DNA of 64,000 nt from contig NZ_CP067102.1 of the NCBI RefSeq assembly GCF_016616885.1, positions 7,716,501 through 7,780,500 on the forward strand, written 5' to 3'. The translations under genes and the position numbers were made by a program. The stretch is from Bradyrhizobium diazoefficiens (GTDB lineage: Bacteria > Pseudomonadota > Alphaproteobacteria > Rhizobiales > Xanthobacteraceae). Every line of letters begins with the position of its first letter. The first letter of the stretch is position 1. The notes beneath the pieces were generated by a model that was given only the letters and a program-made list of their open reading frames with translations, was not told the origin of the DNA and did not search any database. Below, piece after piece: positions 43,225 to 52,543 of this stretch.

Positions 43225-43995
43225 ATGACGCAACGGCTTCATCTCATCATCGCATTTCTTGTCGTCGTGGGTCGTGCGGCGTTCGCCGCACCGTGCCAGT
43301 TCGAAACGCAGGGCGAAGGCCGCGTTGCGGGAATCGTCGATGCGCGCAGTGTGCGTCTCGACGATGGCCGCGAGATCCGCCTCACCGGCATCGAGGCGAC
43401 ATCGACAACGAAGCAAGCGCTGACGTCGTCGCTGGTCGGCCGCGACGTGACGCTGCGCAGCACCGACGACACACCCGACCGCTACGGCCGCCAGGGCGCG
43501 CTGGTGTTCATCGGCGAAAGCGACACCTCGATACAGGCCGTGCTGCTCGCCCAAGGCGACGCCCTCGTGTCGGCCGAAATCGCGGACAAGGCGTGCGCCA
43601 CCGCCTTGATATCGTCAGAGGCCGAGGCGAGGCGCCAAAAAAAGGGCAGCTGGGCTGACCCGTCGGCCATAAAAAACGCGGAAAGTCCGGACGATATTTT
43701 GGCCGGGATCGGGCGCTTTATGGTGGTCGAGGGCAAAGTCCTGTCGGTCCGGCAAGCTGGGGCAATGACCTACCTCAACTTCGGACGGAGCTGGACACGC
43801 GGCTTTGCGGCGACTATTTCAAAGCGCAATCTGCCGGCGTTTGAAAGCGCCGGAATGCCCCTTAAGTCCCTGGAAAATAGACGTATTCGTGTCCGGGGCT
43901 GGGTTGAGGGAACGACGGGGCCGCGTATCGATGTGCTCCGGGTGGGACAGGTCGAGTTGCTGGGCGCAAACGAGCCTATTGGGGTAAGGCCTTAA
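43225..43995 (+). CDS. Secreted SNase-like (thermonuclease-fold) protein, possibly inactive
   Basis: The 256-residue protein has a signal peptide (LIIAFLVVVGRAAFAA, cleavage about residue 22) and a staphylococcal-nuclease-like OB fold. IVDARSVRLDDGREIRLTGIEA corresponds to the family's VxDGDTxxL...RLxGIDAPE and DRYGRQGALVFIG to its YGR motif. The Asp-Gly-Asp and the Pro-Glu of active nucleases are replaced (DAR and AT), so catalysis is doubtful. The second half (VVEGKVLSVRQAGAMTYLNFG and VRGWVEG) looks like another OB-like domain. It is followed 26 bp later by a protease lipoprotein gene. Confidence 0.78.
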   Translation: MTQRLHLIIAFLVVVGRAAFAAPCQFETQGEGRVAGIVDARSVRLDDGREIRLTGIEATSTTKQALTSSLVGRDVTLRSTDDTPDRYGRQGALVFIGESDTSIQAVLLAQGDALVSAEIADKACATALISSEAEARRQKKGSWADPSAIKNAESPDDILAGIGRFMVVEGKVLSVRQAGAMTYLNFGRSWTRGFAATISKRNLPAFESAGMPLKSLENRRIRVRGWVEGTTGPRIDVLRVGQVELLGANEPIGVRP

Positions 43996-44021
43996 ACAAG
44001 GCCAGGCACGGGTTAAGCGAC

Positions 44022-45521
44022 GTGAATGGGGTGCCAGAACAGCACAAAAAGGGCGAAGGACGCCGCCATCGGGCTGCGCCGGCCGCGCTTTGCCTCGTGC
44101 TGGGCGCCGCGCTCGCAGGCTGCGGCGATATGGGCCGGTTCCAGACCGCGGCGGCCCCCCCGACGGTCGCGTTGCCCAAGCCGAAGCCGGCCGTCGCCCA
44201 GACCCCCGCCACCGAGAAGGAGCACGAACGCATCCTGGCGAGCTATGGCGGCACCTATGACGACCCCAGGCTCGAATCACTGGTCAGCAAGACCGTCGAC
44301 CGGCTCGTTGCCGCCTCCGACCGCCCCGACCAGGGCTACAAGGTCACCATCCTCAATTCCGGCGCCGTCAACGCCTTCGCGCTGCCGAACGGCCAGCTCT
44401 ATGTCACCCGCGGCCTGCTTGCGCTCGCCAGTGACACCTCGGAATTGTCATCGGTGCTGAGCCACGAGATGGCGCATGTGCTGTCGAAGCACGCCGCAAT
44501 GCGCGAGGACCAGGCGCGCCAGGCCGCGATCGTCACCCGTGTCGTCACCGACATGAGCAACGATCCCGATCTCACCGCGCTCGCACTCGCCAAGACCAAG
44601 CTCACCATGGCGAGCTTTTCGCGCAATCAGGAGTTCGAGGCCGACGGCATCGGCGTCGGCATCTCGGCCAAGGCGCATTTCGACCCGTATGGTGCTGCGC
44701 GTTTCCTCTCGGCGATGGAGCGCAATGCCGAGCTGAAGGCCGGCAAGAGCTCGCTCGATCCGCGCGCGCAGGATTTCACCTCGTCGCATCCGGCCACGCC
44801 CGAGCGGGTGCAGAATGCGCAGACCATCGCGCGGCAATATACGGCGCCCGAAGGCGGCGAGCGCGACCGCGAGAGTTATCTCGCCGCGATCGACAACCTC
44901 GTCTATGGCGAGGACCCCAGCGAAGGCTTTGTCCGCGGCCGGCGTTTCCTGCATCCAAAACTCGGCTTCACCTTCCAGGCGCCGGATAATTTCACGCTCG
45001 ACAACACCGCGCAGGCTGTGATCGGCGTGCGCGAGGGCGGCTCGCAGGCAATGCGCTTCGACGTCGTGCGCGTGCCGGCCGAGCAGTCGCTCGGCGACTA
45101 CCTCAATTCCGGCTGGATGGAAGGCGTCGAGAAGGCGTCCACCGAAGACATCACCATCAACGGCTTTCCGGCCGCGTCCGCCACCGCCAAGGGCGACCAG
45201 TGGCAGTTCAAGGTCTATGCGCTGCGCTTCGGCAGCGACGTCTATCGCTTCATCTTCGCCACGCGGCAGAAGTCGACCGAGAGCGAGCGCAATGCGCGCG
45301 AGACCGTCAATTCATTCCGCCGCCTGACCCTCGAAGAGATCCAGGCCGCGCGTCCGCTGCGCATCAAGGTCATCACCGTGCAGCCCGGCGACACCGTGGA
45401 ATCGCTGTCCCACCGCATGGCCGGCATCGATCACCCGGCCGAACGATTTCGCGTGCTGAACGGCCTCGATCGCACCGCGCAGGTGAAGGTGCGTGACCGC
45501 GTAAAGATCGTGACGGATTGA
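44022..45521 (+). CDS. M48 family metalloprotease lipoprotein with C-terminal LysM-like domain
   Basis: The 499-residue protein has a lipobox (LAGCG, Cys about residue 34), so it is probably anchored in the periplasm. The M48 protease domain shows LSSVLSHEMAHVLSKHAA with the HEMAH zinc motif and EFEADGIGVGISAKA with the third ligand. The C-terminal IKVITVQPGDTVESLSHRM resembles a LysM module that binds peptidoglycan. It belongs to the BepA/LoiP-like group that degrades or helps fold outer-membrane proteins. The start is GTG; no strong ribosome site is seen. Confidence 0.86.
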   Translation: MNGVPEQHKKGEGRRHRAAPAALCLVLGAALAGCGDMGRFQTAAAPPTVALPKPKPAVAQTPATEKEHERILASYGGTYDDPRLESLVSKTVDRLVAASDRPDQGYKVTILNSGAVNAFALPNGQLYVTRGLLALASDTSELSSVLSHEMAHVLSKHAAMREDQARQAAIVTRVVTDMSNDPDLTALALAKTKLTMASFSRNQEFEADGIGVGISAKAHFDPYGAARFLSAMERNAELKAGKSSLDPRAQDFTSSHPATPERVQNAQTIARQYTAPEGGERDRESYLAAIDNLVYGEDPSEGFVRGRRFLHPKLGFTFQAPDNFTLDNTAQAVIGVREGGSQAMRFDVVRVPAEQSLGDYLNSGWMEGVEKASTEDITINGFPAASATAKGDQWQFKVYALRFGSDVYRFIFATRQKSTESERNARETVNSFRRLTLEEIQAARPLRIKVITVQPGDTVESLSHRMAGIDHPAERFRVLNGLDRTAQVKVRDRVKIVTD

Positions 45522-45531
45522 GACGCGGCGC

Positions 45532-45933
45532 CTACTTCGCCTTTTCCTTCAAAAACGCGATGATATCGGCGCGATCCTGCGCATCCGGCACATCAAAGAA
45601 CATCTTGGTTTCCGGGACCATGGCCTGCGGTCCGGTCAGCCATTTGTCGAGATTCTCCTCGGTCCAGACAATCCCCGAGCTCTTCAGATCGGGCGAGTAG
45701 TCGTAGCCGGGAACAGTGCCCGCCTTGCGCCCGACCACGCCCTTGTGCATCGGGCCGACGCCGTTCTCGGCGATCGAGTGACAGTCCGCGCAGCCCTTGT
45801 AGAGCGTCTGCCCGCGCGCGACATTGCCGGTCGCGCCGGCGGGGCCGGCTGCGCAGAGAAGCGCAATCGCGATAGCGGCGAGAGCCGGGCTTGTCGTGCT
45901 GCGCGGGAGGACGGAATTCGACCGGACGTTCAT
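45532..45933 (-). CDS. Class I c-type cytochrome (c2-like)
   Basis: The 133-residue periplasmic protein has a signal peptide ending near residue 35 (IAIALLCAAGPAGA). The haem-binding motif is CADCHS, in YKGCADCHSIAENGVGPMHKGVVGRKAGTVPGYDYS. KMFF supplies the axial methionine near the C-terminus. The pattern is that of soluble cytochrome c2/c550, electron carriers to oxidases. AGGAGA precedes the ATG at 45933. It is 11 bp from the convergent protease stop. It is close to, but opposite from, the quinol oxidase operon and is not its electron donor. Confidence 0.88.
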   Translation of the reverse strand: MNVRSNSVLPRSTTSPALAAIAIALLCAAGPAGATGNVARGQTLYKGCADCHSIAENGVGPMHKGVVGRKAGTVPGYDYSPDLKSSGIVWTEENLDKWLTGPQAMVPETKMFFDVPDAQDRADIIAFLKEKAK

Positions 45934-45988
45934 GTGATCTCCTGTTTGCGGCAGCAAACAGGATCGTCCGGGTCGAATTTTATTCCCG

Positions 45989-47326
45989 TCAGGTCGACGA
46001 TTCGCCCGCGTCCATGTCACCCACCTCGCGCTGGCCGCTGAGCCAGAGCGCGAGCAGGGTCCAGAACGCGCCGGAGAGCAGATAGGCACCCGAGGCGATG
46101 ACGCCGAGATTGGTGGCGAGCAGCAGCGCGACCAGCGGAGCGAATCCGGCGCCGAACAGCCAGGCCATATCCGAGGTCAGCGCGGATGCCGTGTAGCGAT
46201 ACATCTGCTTGAAGTTCGAGGCGATCGCGCCCGACGACTGGCCAAAGGACAGACCGAGCAGGATGAAGCCGATCACCATGTAGATGGTCTCGCCGAATGC
46301 ACCGGCGTCGAGCAACTGCGGGGCGAAGCCGCTGTAGATCGCGATCGCGATCGCCGATCCCATCAGCAGCGACTTGCGGCCGACCCGGTCGGCGATGACG
46401 CCGGAGGCCACGATCGCGGCGACGCCGAACACGGCGGCGACGATCTCGATGATGAGGAAGCGCACCGGGCTTTCGCGGGTGAACAGGAACACCCAGGACA
46501 GCGGAAACACCGTGACCATGTGGAACAGCGCGAAGCTTGCGAGCGGCGCGAACGCACCGAGCATGATGTTGTGGCCTTCGCGCGCAACCGTGTCGGAGAT
46601 GCGCGAGGGCTGCAGTTCGCGGGTTTCGAACAGCGATGCGTATTCCTCGGTCGTCACCATGCGCAGGCGCGCGAACAGCGCCACGACGTTGATGGCGAAG
46701 GCGACGAAGAACGGATAGCGCCAGCCCCAGTCGAAGAAATCGTCGGCCGAGAGGTTGCCGGCGAAATAGGCGAACAGCGCACTCGCCACGATCAGCCCGA
46801 GGGGTGCGCCGAGTTGCGGCACCATCGCGTACCAGCCGCGCTTGGAAGACGGCGCGTTCAGCGCCAGCAGCGAGGCCATCCCGTCCCAGGCACCACCCCA
46901 GGCCAGACCCTGCGCAATACGCGCCAGTGCCAGCAGCCAGATCGCGGCGACGCCGATGTCGTGATAGCCAGGCAGGAACGCGAGCGCCACGGTGGCGGTG
47001 CCGAGCAGGAACAGCGCCGAGACCAGCTTGGCCGTCTTGCCGTACTCGCGGTCGACCGTCATGAAAATGACGGTTCCGATCGGCCGGGCGATGAAGGCCA
47101 GCGCGAAGATCATGAAGGAATAGAGCGTGCCGGTCAGCTCGCTCGTGAACGGGAATACCAGGCGCGGGAACACGATCACCGAGGCGATCGCGTAGACGAA
47201 GAAGTCGAAGAACTCCGAGGTGCGGCCGATGATGACGCCGATGGCGATCTCACCGGGACTGGCCTGGTCGTGGCCATGCTCGCCCGAGTGGAGGTCTGCC
47301 ATTGCGGGGGTCTGTGCCGTCGCCAT
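45989..47326 (-). CDS. MFS transporter, metabolite:H+ symporter (MHS) type
   Basis: The 445-residue membrane protein has twelve predicted helices and MHS-family features. GVIIGRTSEFFDFFVYAIASVIVFPRLVFP is the first helix region, ALAFIARPIGTVIFMTVDREYGKTAKL the A-loop, and GVIADRVGRKSLLMG the matching loop in the second half. Members carry organic acids, osmolytes or shikimate with protons. The ATG at 47326 begins a His-rich cytosolic tail (HSGEHGHD). It is divergent from cyoA across a 181-bp spacer holding a perfect 23-bp palindrome and may share its control. Confidence 0.86.
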   Translation of the reverse strand: MATAQTPAMADLHSGEHGHDQASPGEIAIGVIIGRTSEFFDFFVYAIASVIVFPRLVFPFTSELTGTLYSFMIFALAFIARPIGTVIFMTVDREYGKTAKLVSALFLLGTATVALAFLPGYHDIGVAAIWLLALARIAQGLAWGGAWDGMASLLALNAPSSKRGWYAMVPQLGAPLGLIVASALFAYFAGNLSADDFFDWGWRYPFFVAFAINVVALFARLRMVTTEEYASLFETRELQPSRISDTVAREGHNIMLGAFAPLASFALFHMVTVFPLSWVFLFTRESPVRFLIIEIVAAVFGVAAIVASGVIADRVGRKSLLMGSAIAIAIYSGFAPQLLDAGAFGETIYMVIGFILLGLSFGQSSGAIASNFKQMYRYTASALTSDMAWLFGAGFAPLVALLLATNLGVIASGAYLLSGAFWTLLALWLSGQREVGDMDAGESST

Positions 47327-47418
47327 GCGTGCGCCCTTAACGTCCTGAAAACCAAAGCCAACCGCCCGGCGGGACGCCAGGCAATCTGGCCTTGTTTGAC
47401 CCAACATCCCGCACTGCA

Positions 47419-47441
47419 ACATTGGACAAATTGTCCAATGT
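47419..47441. promoter_or_regulatory. Perfect 23-bp palindrome in the MFS/cyo divergent spacer
   Basis: The 11-bp arms ACATTGGACAA and TTGTCCAATGT are exact complements around one A. The site is 66 bp before cyoA and 92 bp before the MFS gene. TTGACC at 47396-47401 may be the -35 of the cyo promoter, placing the palindrome over the -10. It is unlike FixK/FNR boxes (TTGAT-N4-ATCAA). The binding protein is unknown. Confidence 0.6.
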
Positions 47442-47507
47442 CCGGATTGCTGCGCCGCAGCTACCCCTTGGCTCCGCAAAGGAAACTCATTCTCAAAGGC
47501 TCGGCCC

Positions 47508-48668
47508 GTGTCCCGTCTCAAGATCCTGGCGCTGCTACCCCTGGCAGCTGCGCTCAGCGGCTGCAACTACGTCGTGCTGGCGCCAGCCGGCGATATCGCG
47601 GCGCAACAGCGCGACCTCGTCATCATCTCCACCGTCCTGATGCTCCTGATCGTCGTCCCCGTGATGGTGCTGACAGTGCTGTTCGCCTGGCGCTACCGCC
47701 AGTCCAACACCTCGGCCCGGTACGAGCCGGATTGGGACCACTCGACCAAGCTCGAGCTGGTGATCTGGTCGGCGCCGCTTCTGATCATCGTCTGCCTGGG
47801 CGCACTGACCTGGATGGGCACGCATCTGCTCGATCCCTATCGCAACATCGGCCGCATCCATGCGGAACGCGCCGTGGATCAGTCCAAGGCTCCGCTCGAC
47901 GTCGATGTCGTCGCGCTCGACTGGAAGTGGCTCTTTATCTACCCCGACTACGGCATCGCCACCGTCAACGAGCTCGCCGCGCCGGTGGACCGCCCGATCA
48001 ACTTCCACATCACCGCCTCCTCGGTGATGAACTCGTTCTACATCCCCGCACTCGCCGGACAGATCTACGCGATGCCGGGCATGGAGACGTCGCTCCATGC
48101 CGTGATCAACCACGCCGGTACCTACAAGGGCTTTTCGGCGAACTATAGCGGCGCCGGCTTCTCCGGCATGCACTTCAACTTCCAGGGCCTCGACGACAAG
48201 GGCTTTGACGCCTGGATCGCGCAGGCCAAATCAGCCGGCGGCTCGCTCGGCCGCGCCGAATATCTTCAGCTCGAGAAACCGAGCGAGAACGAGCCGGTGC
48301 GCCGCTGGGGCACGGTCGATGCCGATCTCTACCGCCTGATCCTCAACATGTGCGTCGAGACCGGCAAGATGTGCCAGAGCGAGATGATGGCGATCGACGC
48401 CAAGGGCGGTCTCGGCCATGAGGGCCTGAACAACATCCTGCCGCTGGCCTACGACAAGTACGCACGCCGTGGCACCGCCCTCGGGCCCGAGCCGACCTTC
48501 GTCGCCGGCACCTGCACGCCGGATGCGCCGCAGGGCCAGACGACGGCCGCGATCAAGGCGCCGCTCGACACCGCGCCACTCCTCGGTGCCGGCCTGAAGC
48601 GGCCGACTTTCGCGCCGCTGAAGTCCTCGTCCTTCTTCCTCGGACAACGTCCCAAGTCAGACTCCTGA
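47508..48668 (+). CDS. cyoA: Cytochrome bo-type ubiquinol oxidase subunit II
   Basis: The 386-residue subunit starts at GTG and has a lipoprotein signal with lipobox LSGC (Cys about residue 18), as in E. coli CyoA. Two membrane helices follow, then a periplasmic cupredoxin domain: [26 protein letters not shown] and [23 protein letters not shown]. The CuA cysteines are absent ([13 protein letters not shown] replaces them), showing it uses quinol rather than cytochrome c. It is the first gene of cyoABCD, SURF1, regS and regR. The C-terminal ~90 residues form an extended tail with two extra cysteines. Confidence 0.94.
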   Translation: MSRLKILALLPLAAALSGCNYVVLAPAGDIAAQQRDLVIISTVLMLLIVVPVMVLTVLFAWRYRQSNTSARYEPDWDHSTKLELVIWSAPLLIIVCLGALTWMGTHLLDPYRNIGRIHAERAVDQSKAPLDVDVVALDWKWLFIYPDYGIATVNELAAPVDRPINFHITASSVMNSFYIPALAGQIYAMPGMETSLHAVINHAGTYKGFSANYSGAGFSGMHFNFQGLDDKGFDAWIAQAKSAGGSLGRAEYLQLEKPSENEPVRRWGTVDADLYRLILNMCVETGKMCQSEMMAIDAKGGLGHEGLNNILPLAYDKYARRGTALGPEPTFVAGTCTPDAPQGQTTAAIKAPLDTAPLLGAGLKRPTFAPLKSSSFFLGQRPKSDS

Positions 48669-48693
48669 AGTCAGACTCCTAAAGAGAGCTCGC

Positions 48694-50691
48694 ATGTCTC
48701 CTGATCTTCTCAAGCTCATCTTCGGCCGTCTCGGCATCGATTCGCTGCCGCTGCACGAGCCGATCCTGGTCGGCACCTTCGTGATGGTCGCGCTCGGCGG
48801 CGTCACGCTGCTCGCCGGCCTCACCTATTTCCGCCTCTGGGGCTACCTGTGGCGCGAGTGGTTCACCACCGTCGACCACAAGCGTATCGGCATCATGTAC
48901 ATGATCCTCGGCATCGTGATGCTGCTGCGCGGGTTCGCCGACGCGCTGATGATGCGTGCGCAGCAGGCGCTCGCGTTCAACGGTTCCGAAGGGTTCCTTC
49001 CCGCCCATCACTACGACCAGGTCTTCACCGCCCATGGCGTGATCATGATCTTCTTCGTGGCGATGCCGCTGGTCACGGGCCTGATGAACTACGTGGTGCC
49101 GCTGCAGATCGGCGCGCGCGACGTCTCGTTCCCGTTCCTGAACAATTTCAGCTTCTGGATGACGGTCGGCGGCGCGGTGCTGGTGATGGCCTCGCTGTTC
49201 ATCGGCGAATTCGCCCGCACCGGCTGGCTGGCTTATCCGCCGCTGTCGAACATCGGCTACAGTCCTGATGTCGGCGTCGACTATTACATCTGGGCGCTGC
49301 AGGTCGCCGGCGTCGGCACGACACTTTCCGGCATCAACCTGATCTGCACCATCGTCAAGCTGCGCTGCCCCGGCATGACCATGATGAAGATGCCGGTGTT
49401 CACCTGGACCGCGCTCTGCACCAACATCCTGATCGTCGCCTCCTTCCCCGTCCTGACCGTGGTGCTCGCGCTGCTCTCGCTCGATCGCTACGTCGGCACC
49501 AACTTCTTCACGAACGATTTCGGCGGCAGTCCGATGATGTACGTGAACCTGATCTGGATCTGGGGCCATCCCGAGGTCTACATCCTGGTTCTCCCCGCCT
49601 TCGGCATCTTCTCGGAGGTGACCTCGACCTTCTCCGGCAAGCGGCTGTTCGGCTACACCTCGATGGTCTACGCCACGGTGGTCATCACCATCCTGTCGTA
49701 CCTGGTCTGGCTGCACCACTTCTTCACGATGGGCTCGGGCGCCAGCGTCAACTCGTTCTTCGGCATCACCACAATGATCATCTCGATCCCGACGGGCGCG
49801 AAGATGTTCAACTGGCTGTTCACGATGTATCGCGGCCGTATCCGCTTCGAGCTGCCGATGCTGTGGACGATCGCCTTCATGTTGACCTTCGTGCTCGGCG
49901 GCATGACCGGCGTGCTGCTCGCAGTGCCGCCGGCCGACTTCGTCCTGCACAACAGCCTGTTCCTGATCGCGCACTTCCACAACGTGATCATCGGCGGCGT
50001 GGTGTTCGGCGCGTTCGCCGGCATCAACTACTGGTTCCCGAAGGCCTTCGGCTTCAAGCTCGATCCGTTCTGGGGCAAGCTGTCGTTCTGGTTCTGGGTC
50101 ACCGGTTTCTACATGGCCTTCATGCCGCTCTACGTGCTCGGCCTGATGGGCGTGACCCGCCGCCTGCGCGTGTTCGACGATCCCTCGCTCCAGATCTGGT
50201 TCGTCATCGCCGCGATCGGCGCCGGCCTCGTCTTCCTCGGCATTCTCAGCATGCTGATGCAGTTCGCGGTCTCCTTCCTCAAGCGCGAGCAGCTCAAGGA
50301 CGTCACCGGCGATCCCTGGGACGCCCGCACGCTGGAATGGGCAACCTCCTCCCCGCCGCCGGACTACAACTTCGCCTTCACGCCCGTCGTTCACGACAAT
50401 GACGCGTGGTGGGACATGAAGAAGCGCGGCTACCAGCGTCCGCTCACCGGCTTCAAGCCGATCCACATGCCCAGCAGCACCGGCACCGGCGTCATCCTCG
50501 CCGGCTTCGCCACCGCGATGGGATTCGGCCTGATCTGGTACATCTGGTGGCTGGCGGCCGCGAGCTTCATCGCGATGCTCGCCGTCGGGATCGGTCACAC
50601 CTTTAACTATCACCGTGACTTCGACATTCCGGCCGACGACGTCATCCGGACCGAGGACGCGCGCACCAAACTGCTCGCCGGAGCCAAGTAA
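48694..50691 (+). CDS. cyoB: Cytochrome bo-type ubiquinol oxidase subunit I
   Basis: The 665-residue catalytic subunit carries the haem and copper ligands of heme-copper oxidases. AHGVIMIFF has the low-spin haem His, WGHPEVY the CuB His and cross-linked Tyr, HHFF the other two CuB His, and [10 protein letters not shown] the high-spin and low-spin haem His. The ubiquinol-site residues Arg and Asp of [15 protein letters not shown] are conserved. It reduces O2 to water and pumps protons in the inner membrane. It has the extra helices and C-terminal region of the bo3 type. cyoC follows with no gap. Confidence 0.96.
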   Translation: MSPDLLKLIFGRLGIDSLPLHEPILVGTFVMVALGGVTLLAGLTYFRLWGYLWREWFTTVDHKRIGIMYMILGIVMLLRGFADALMMRAQQALAFNGSEGFLPAHHYDQVFTAHGVIMIFFVAMPLVTGLMNYVVPLQIGARDVSFPFLNNFSFWMTVGGAVLVMASLFIGEFARTGWLAYPPLSNIGYSPDVGVDYYIWALQVAGVGTTLSGINLICTIVKLRCPGMTMMKMPVFTWTALCTNILIVASFPVLTVVLALLSLDRYVGTNFFTNDFGGSPMMYVNLIWIWGHPEVYILVLPAFGIFSEVTSTFSGKRLFGYTSMVYATVVITILSYLVWLHHFFTMGSGASVNSFFGITTMIISIPTGAKMFNWLFTMYRGRIRFELPMLWTIAFMLTFVLGGMTGVLLAVPPADFVLHNSLFLIAHFHNVIIGGVVFGAFAGINYWFPKAFGFKLDPFWGKLSFWFWVTGFYMAFMPLYVLGLMGVTRRLRVFDDPSLQIWFVIAAIGAGLVFLGILSMLMQFAVSFLKREQLKDVTGDPWDARTLEWATSSPPPDYNFAFTPVVHDNDAWWDMKKRGYQRPLTGFKPIHMPSSTGTGVILAGFATAMGFGLIWYIWWLAAASFIAMLAVGIGHTFNYHRDFDIPADDVIRTEDARTKLLAGAK

Positions 50692-51321
50692 ATGACTGTC
50701 GCCGTCAATCCCACTCAAACCGGCGAGCCGGTCTTCTATCTCGCCGACGAACATCCGCATCCGGAAGGCTACAGCACCTCGCTCGGCTTCTGGATCTACC
50801 TGATGAGCGACTGCCTCATCTTCGCGATGCTGTTCGCCGCCTTCGGCGTCCTCGGCGCCAACTACGCCGCCGGGCCCGCACCGAAGGACCTGTTCGACCT
50901 CAATCTGGTCGCGGTGAACACCTCGATGCTGCTGCTGTCGTCGATCACCTATGGTTTTGCGATGCTGACGATGCAGCAGAACAAGATCGCCCAGACGCAG
51001 ATGTGGCTCCTGATCACCGGCCTGTTCGGCGTCGCCTTCATCAGCATCGAGCTCACCGAGTTCGCCCACATGATCCATGAAGGCGCCACGCCGCAGCGCA
51101 GCGCCTTCCTGTCCGCCTTCTTCACCCTGGTCGGCACCCACGGCCTGCACGTCAGTTGCGGCCTGATCTGGCTGGTGACGCTGATGGTGCAGGTCTGGCG
51201 TTTCGGCCTGATCGAGGCCAACCGCCGTCGCCTGATGTGCCTGTCGATGTTCTGGCACTTCCTCGACGTGGTCTGGATCGGCGTCTTCACCTTCGTCTAT
51301 CTCCTGGGAGTTCTGCGATGA
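50692..51321 (+). CDS. cyoC: Cytochrome bo-type ubiquinol oxidase subunit III
   Basis: The 209-residue membrane protein has five predicted helices and the CyoC pattern: STSLGFWIYLMSDCLIFAMLFAAFGVL, then ITYGFAMLTMQQNK and GTHGLHVSCGLIWLVTLMVQVW, with FWHFLDVVWIGVFTFVYLLG at the end. It supports assembly and stability of subunit I. Its ATG begins right after the cyoB stop, and its TGA overlaps the cyoD ATG by four bases. Confidence 0.95.
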   Translation: MTVAVNPTQTGEPVFYLADEHPHPEGYSTSLGFWIYLMSDCLIFAMLFAAFGVLGANYAAGPAPKDLFDLNLVAVNTSMLLLSSITYGFAMLTMQQNKIAQTQMWLLITGLFGVAFISIELTEFAHMIHEGATPQRSAFLSAFFTLVGTHGLHVSCGLIWLVTLMVQVWRFGLIEANRRRLMCLSMFWHFLDVVWIGVFTFVYLLGVLR

Positions 51322-51698
51322 ACACCGACACCCACGCCGCCCATGCGGACGGCCATCATCACGACGACGGCCACGCCCATGGCACGTTCTCGACCTACAT
51401 GCTCGGCTTCGTGCTCTCGGTGGTGCTCACCGCGATCCCGTTCTGGCTGGTGATGAGCGGCGCGCTGCCGAGCAAGCAGATCACCGCGCTGGTCATCATG
51501 GCCTTTGCGGTCGTCCAGATCGTCGTGCACATGATCTACTTCCTGCACATGAGCCCCAAGTCCGAGAATGGCTGGAGCATGATGGCGCTGATCTTCACCA
51601 TCGTGATGGTGGCGATCGCGCTGTCCGGTTCGCTGTGGGTGATGAACCACCTCAACAGCAACATGATGCCGATCCACGAGATGACGGGAATGAAGTGA
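51318..51698 (+). CDS. cyoD: Cytochrome bo-type ubiquinol oxidase subunit IV
   Basis: The 126-residue protein has a histidine-rich cytosolic N-terminus (HAAHADGHHHDDGHAHG) and three membrane helices: YMLGFVLSVVLTAIPFWLVM, then LVIMAFAVVQIVVHMIYFLHM and LIFTIVMVAIALSGSLWVMNHL. This fits CyoD, the small subunit that aids CuB insertion. The ATG at 51318 lies in the cyoC stop region (ATGA). The His cluster may bind copper, but this is inference. Confidence 0.94.
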   Translation: MNTDTHAAHADGHHHDDGHAHGTFSTYMLGFVLSVVLTAIPFWLVMSGALPSKQITALVIMAFAVVQIVVHMIYFLHMSPKSENGWSMMALIFTIVMVAIALSGSLWVMNHLNSNMMPIHEMTGMK

Positions 51699-52543
51699 GC
51701 GGTCCCGTGAGACCCTGGGATAACGAACCGCGCAGCCCGGCAAGGGCTGCGCGTCCGCATCTGTGGCTCACGGTTCTCTCGCTCGCAGCCTTCGTTGTTC
51801 TGATCGCCCTCGGCATCTGGCAGGTCGAGCGGCGCGCCTGGAAGCTCGCGCTGATCGACCGCGTCGAGCAGCGCGTTCATGCCGCCGCCCAGTCGATCCC
51901 CGCGCGCGCAGCCTGGCCGGCGATCACCGCCGCAGGCGACGAATACCGGCATGTCAGCGTCTCCGGCCGCTTCCTGCACGATCGCGAGACCCTGGTTCAG
52001 GCCGTCACCGAGGAAGGCCCTGGCTATTGGGTGCTGACGCCGCTTCAGCGCGCCGACGGCACGCTTGTCCTGATCAACCGCGGCTTCGTGCCATCCGAGC
52101 GGCGCGACCCATCGACGCGCCAGGCCGGCAATCCGGACGGCCAGATCGAGGTCACCGGACTCCTGCGCATCACCGAGCCGAAGGGCGGATTTCTCAGGGA
52201 CAACGTGCCCCAGCACAATCGCTGGTATTCGCGCGATGTCGCCGCGATTGCGGCCGCACGCGACCTCCAGAACGTCGCCCCCTTCTTCGTCGATGGCGAT
52301 GCCGGATCACAATCCGGCGGCGGTCCAATCGGCGGATTGACCGTGATCCGCTTTCCCAATAACCACCTGATCTACGCGCTGACGTGGTTTGCCCTGGCTT
52401 TCATGCTGGCCGGCAGGCTTCTCGTCACATTCGGCGGCGGGCTGTTCCGCCGCAAGCGCTTCGTCCACGAACCGGCCGGCGGCTCCGATGCTTCCGCCCG
52501 CAGGACGGGATCAGATGCTGGAACGATCGTCGAACCGACCTGA
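51695..52543 (+). CDS. SURF1 family oxidase assembly protein
   Basis: The 282-residue protein has the SURF1 pattern. One membrane helix lies near the start (LWLTVLSLAAFVVLIALGIWQVERRAWKLALIDRVE, the GxWQxxR signature). The periplasmic domain (YRHVSVSGRFLHD, GYWVLTPLQRADGTLVLINRGFVP) is followed by a second helix (IYALTWFALAFMLAGRLLVTF). SURF1 proteins help insert haem into oxidase subunit I. The start is GTG overlapping the cyoD stop (GTGA). No cyoE or ctaB haem-farnesyl gene adjoins it. Confidence 0.9.
   Translation: MSGPVRPWDNEPRSPARAARPHLWLTVLSLAAFVVLIALGIWQVERRAWKLALIDRVEQRVHAAAQSIPARAAWPAITAAGDEYRHVSVSGRFLHDRETLVQAVTEEGPGYWVLTPLQRADGTLVLINRGFVPSERRDPSTRQAGNPDGQIEVTGLLRITEPKGGFLRDNVPQHNRWYSRDVAAIAAARDLQNVAPFFVDGDAGSQSGGGPIGGLTVIRFPNNHLIYALTWFALAFMLAGRLLVTFGGGLFRRKRFVHEPAGGSDASARRTGSDAGTIVEPT

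Noticed and set aside
48679..51258. Long 859-codon open frame antisense to cyoB and cyoC
   Set aside because: It is a shadow of high-GC coding sequence: rich in His, Asp, Glu, Arg and Gln, with no family motifs, while cyoB on the other strand has every haem and copper ligand.
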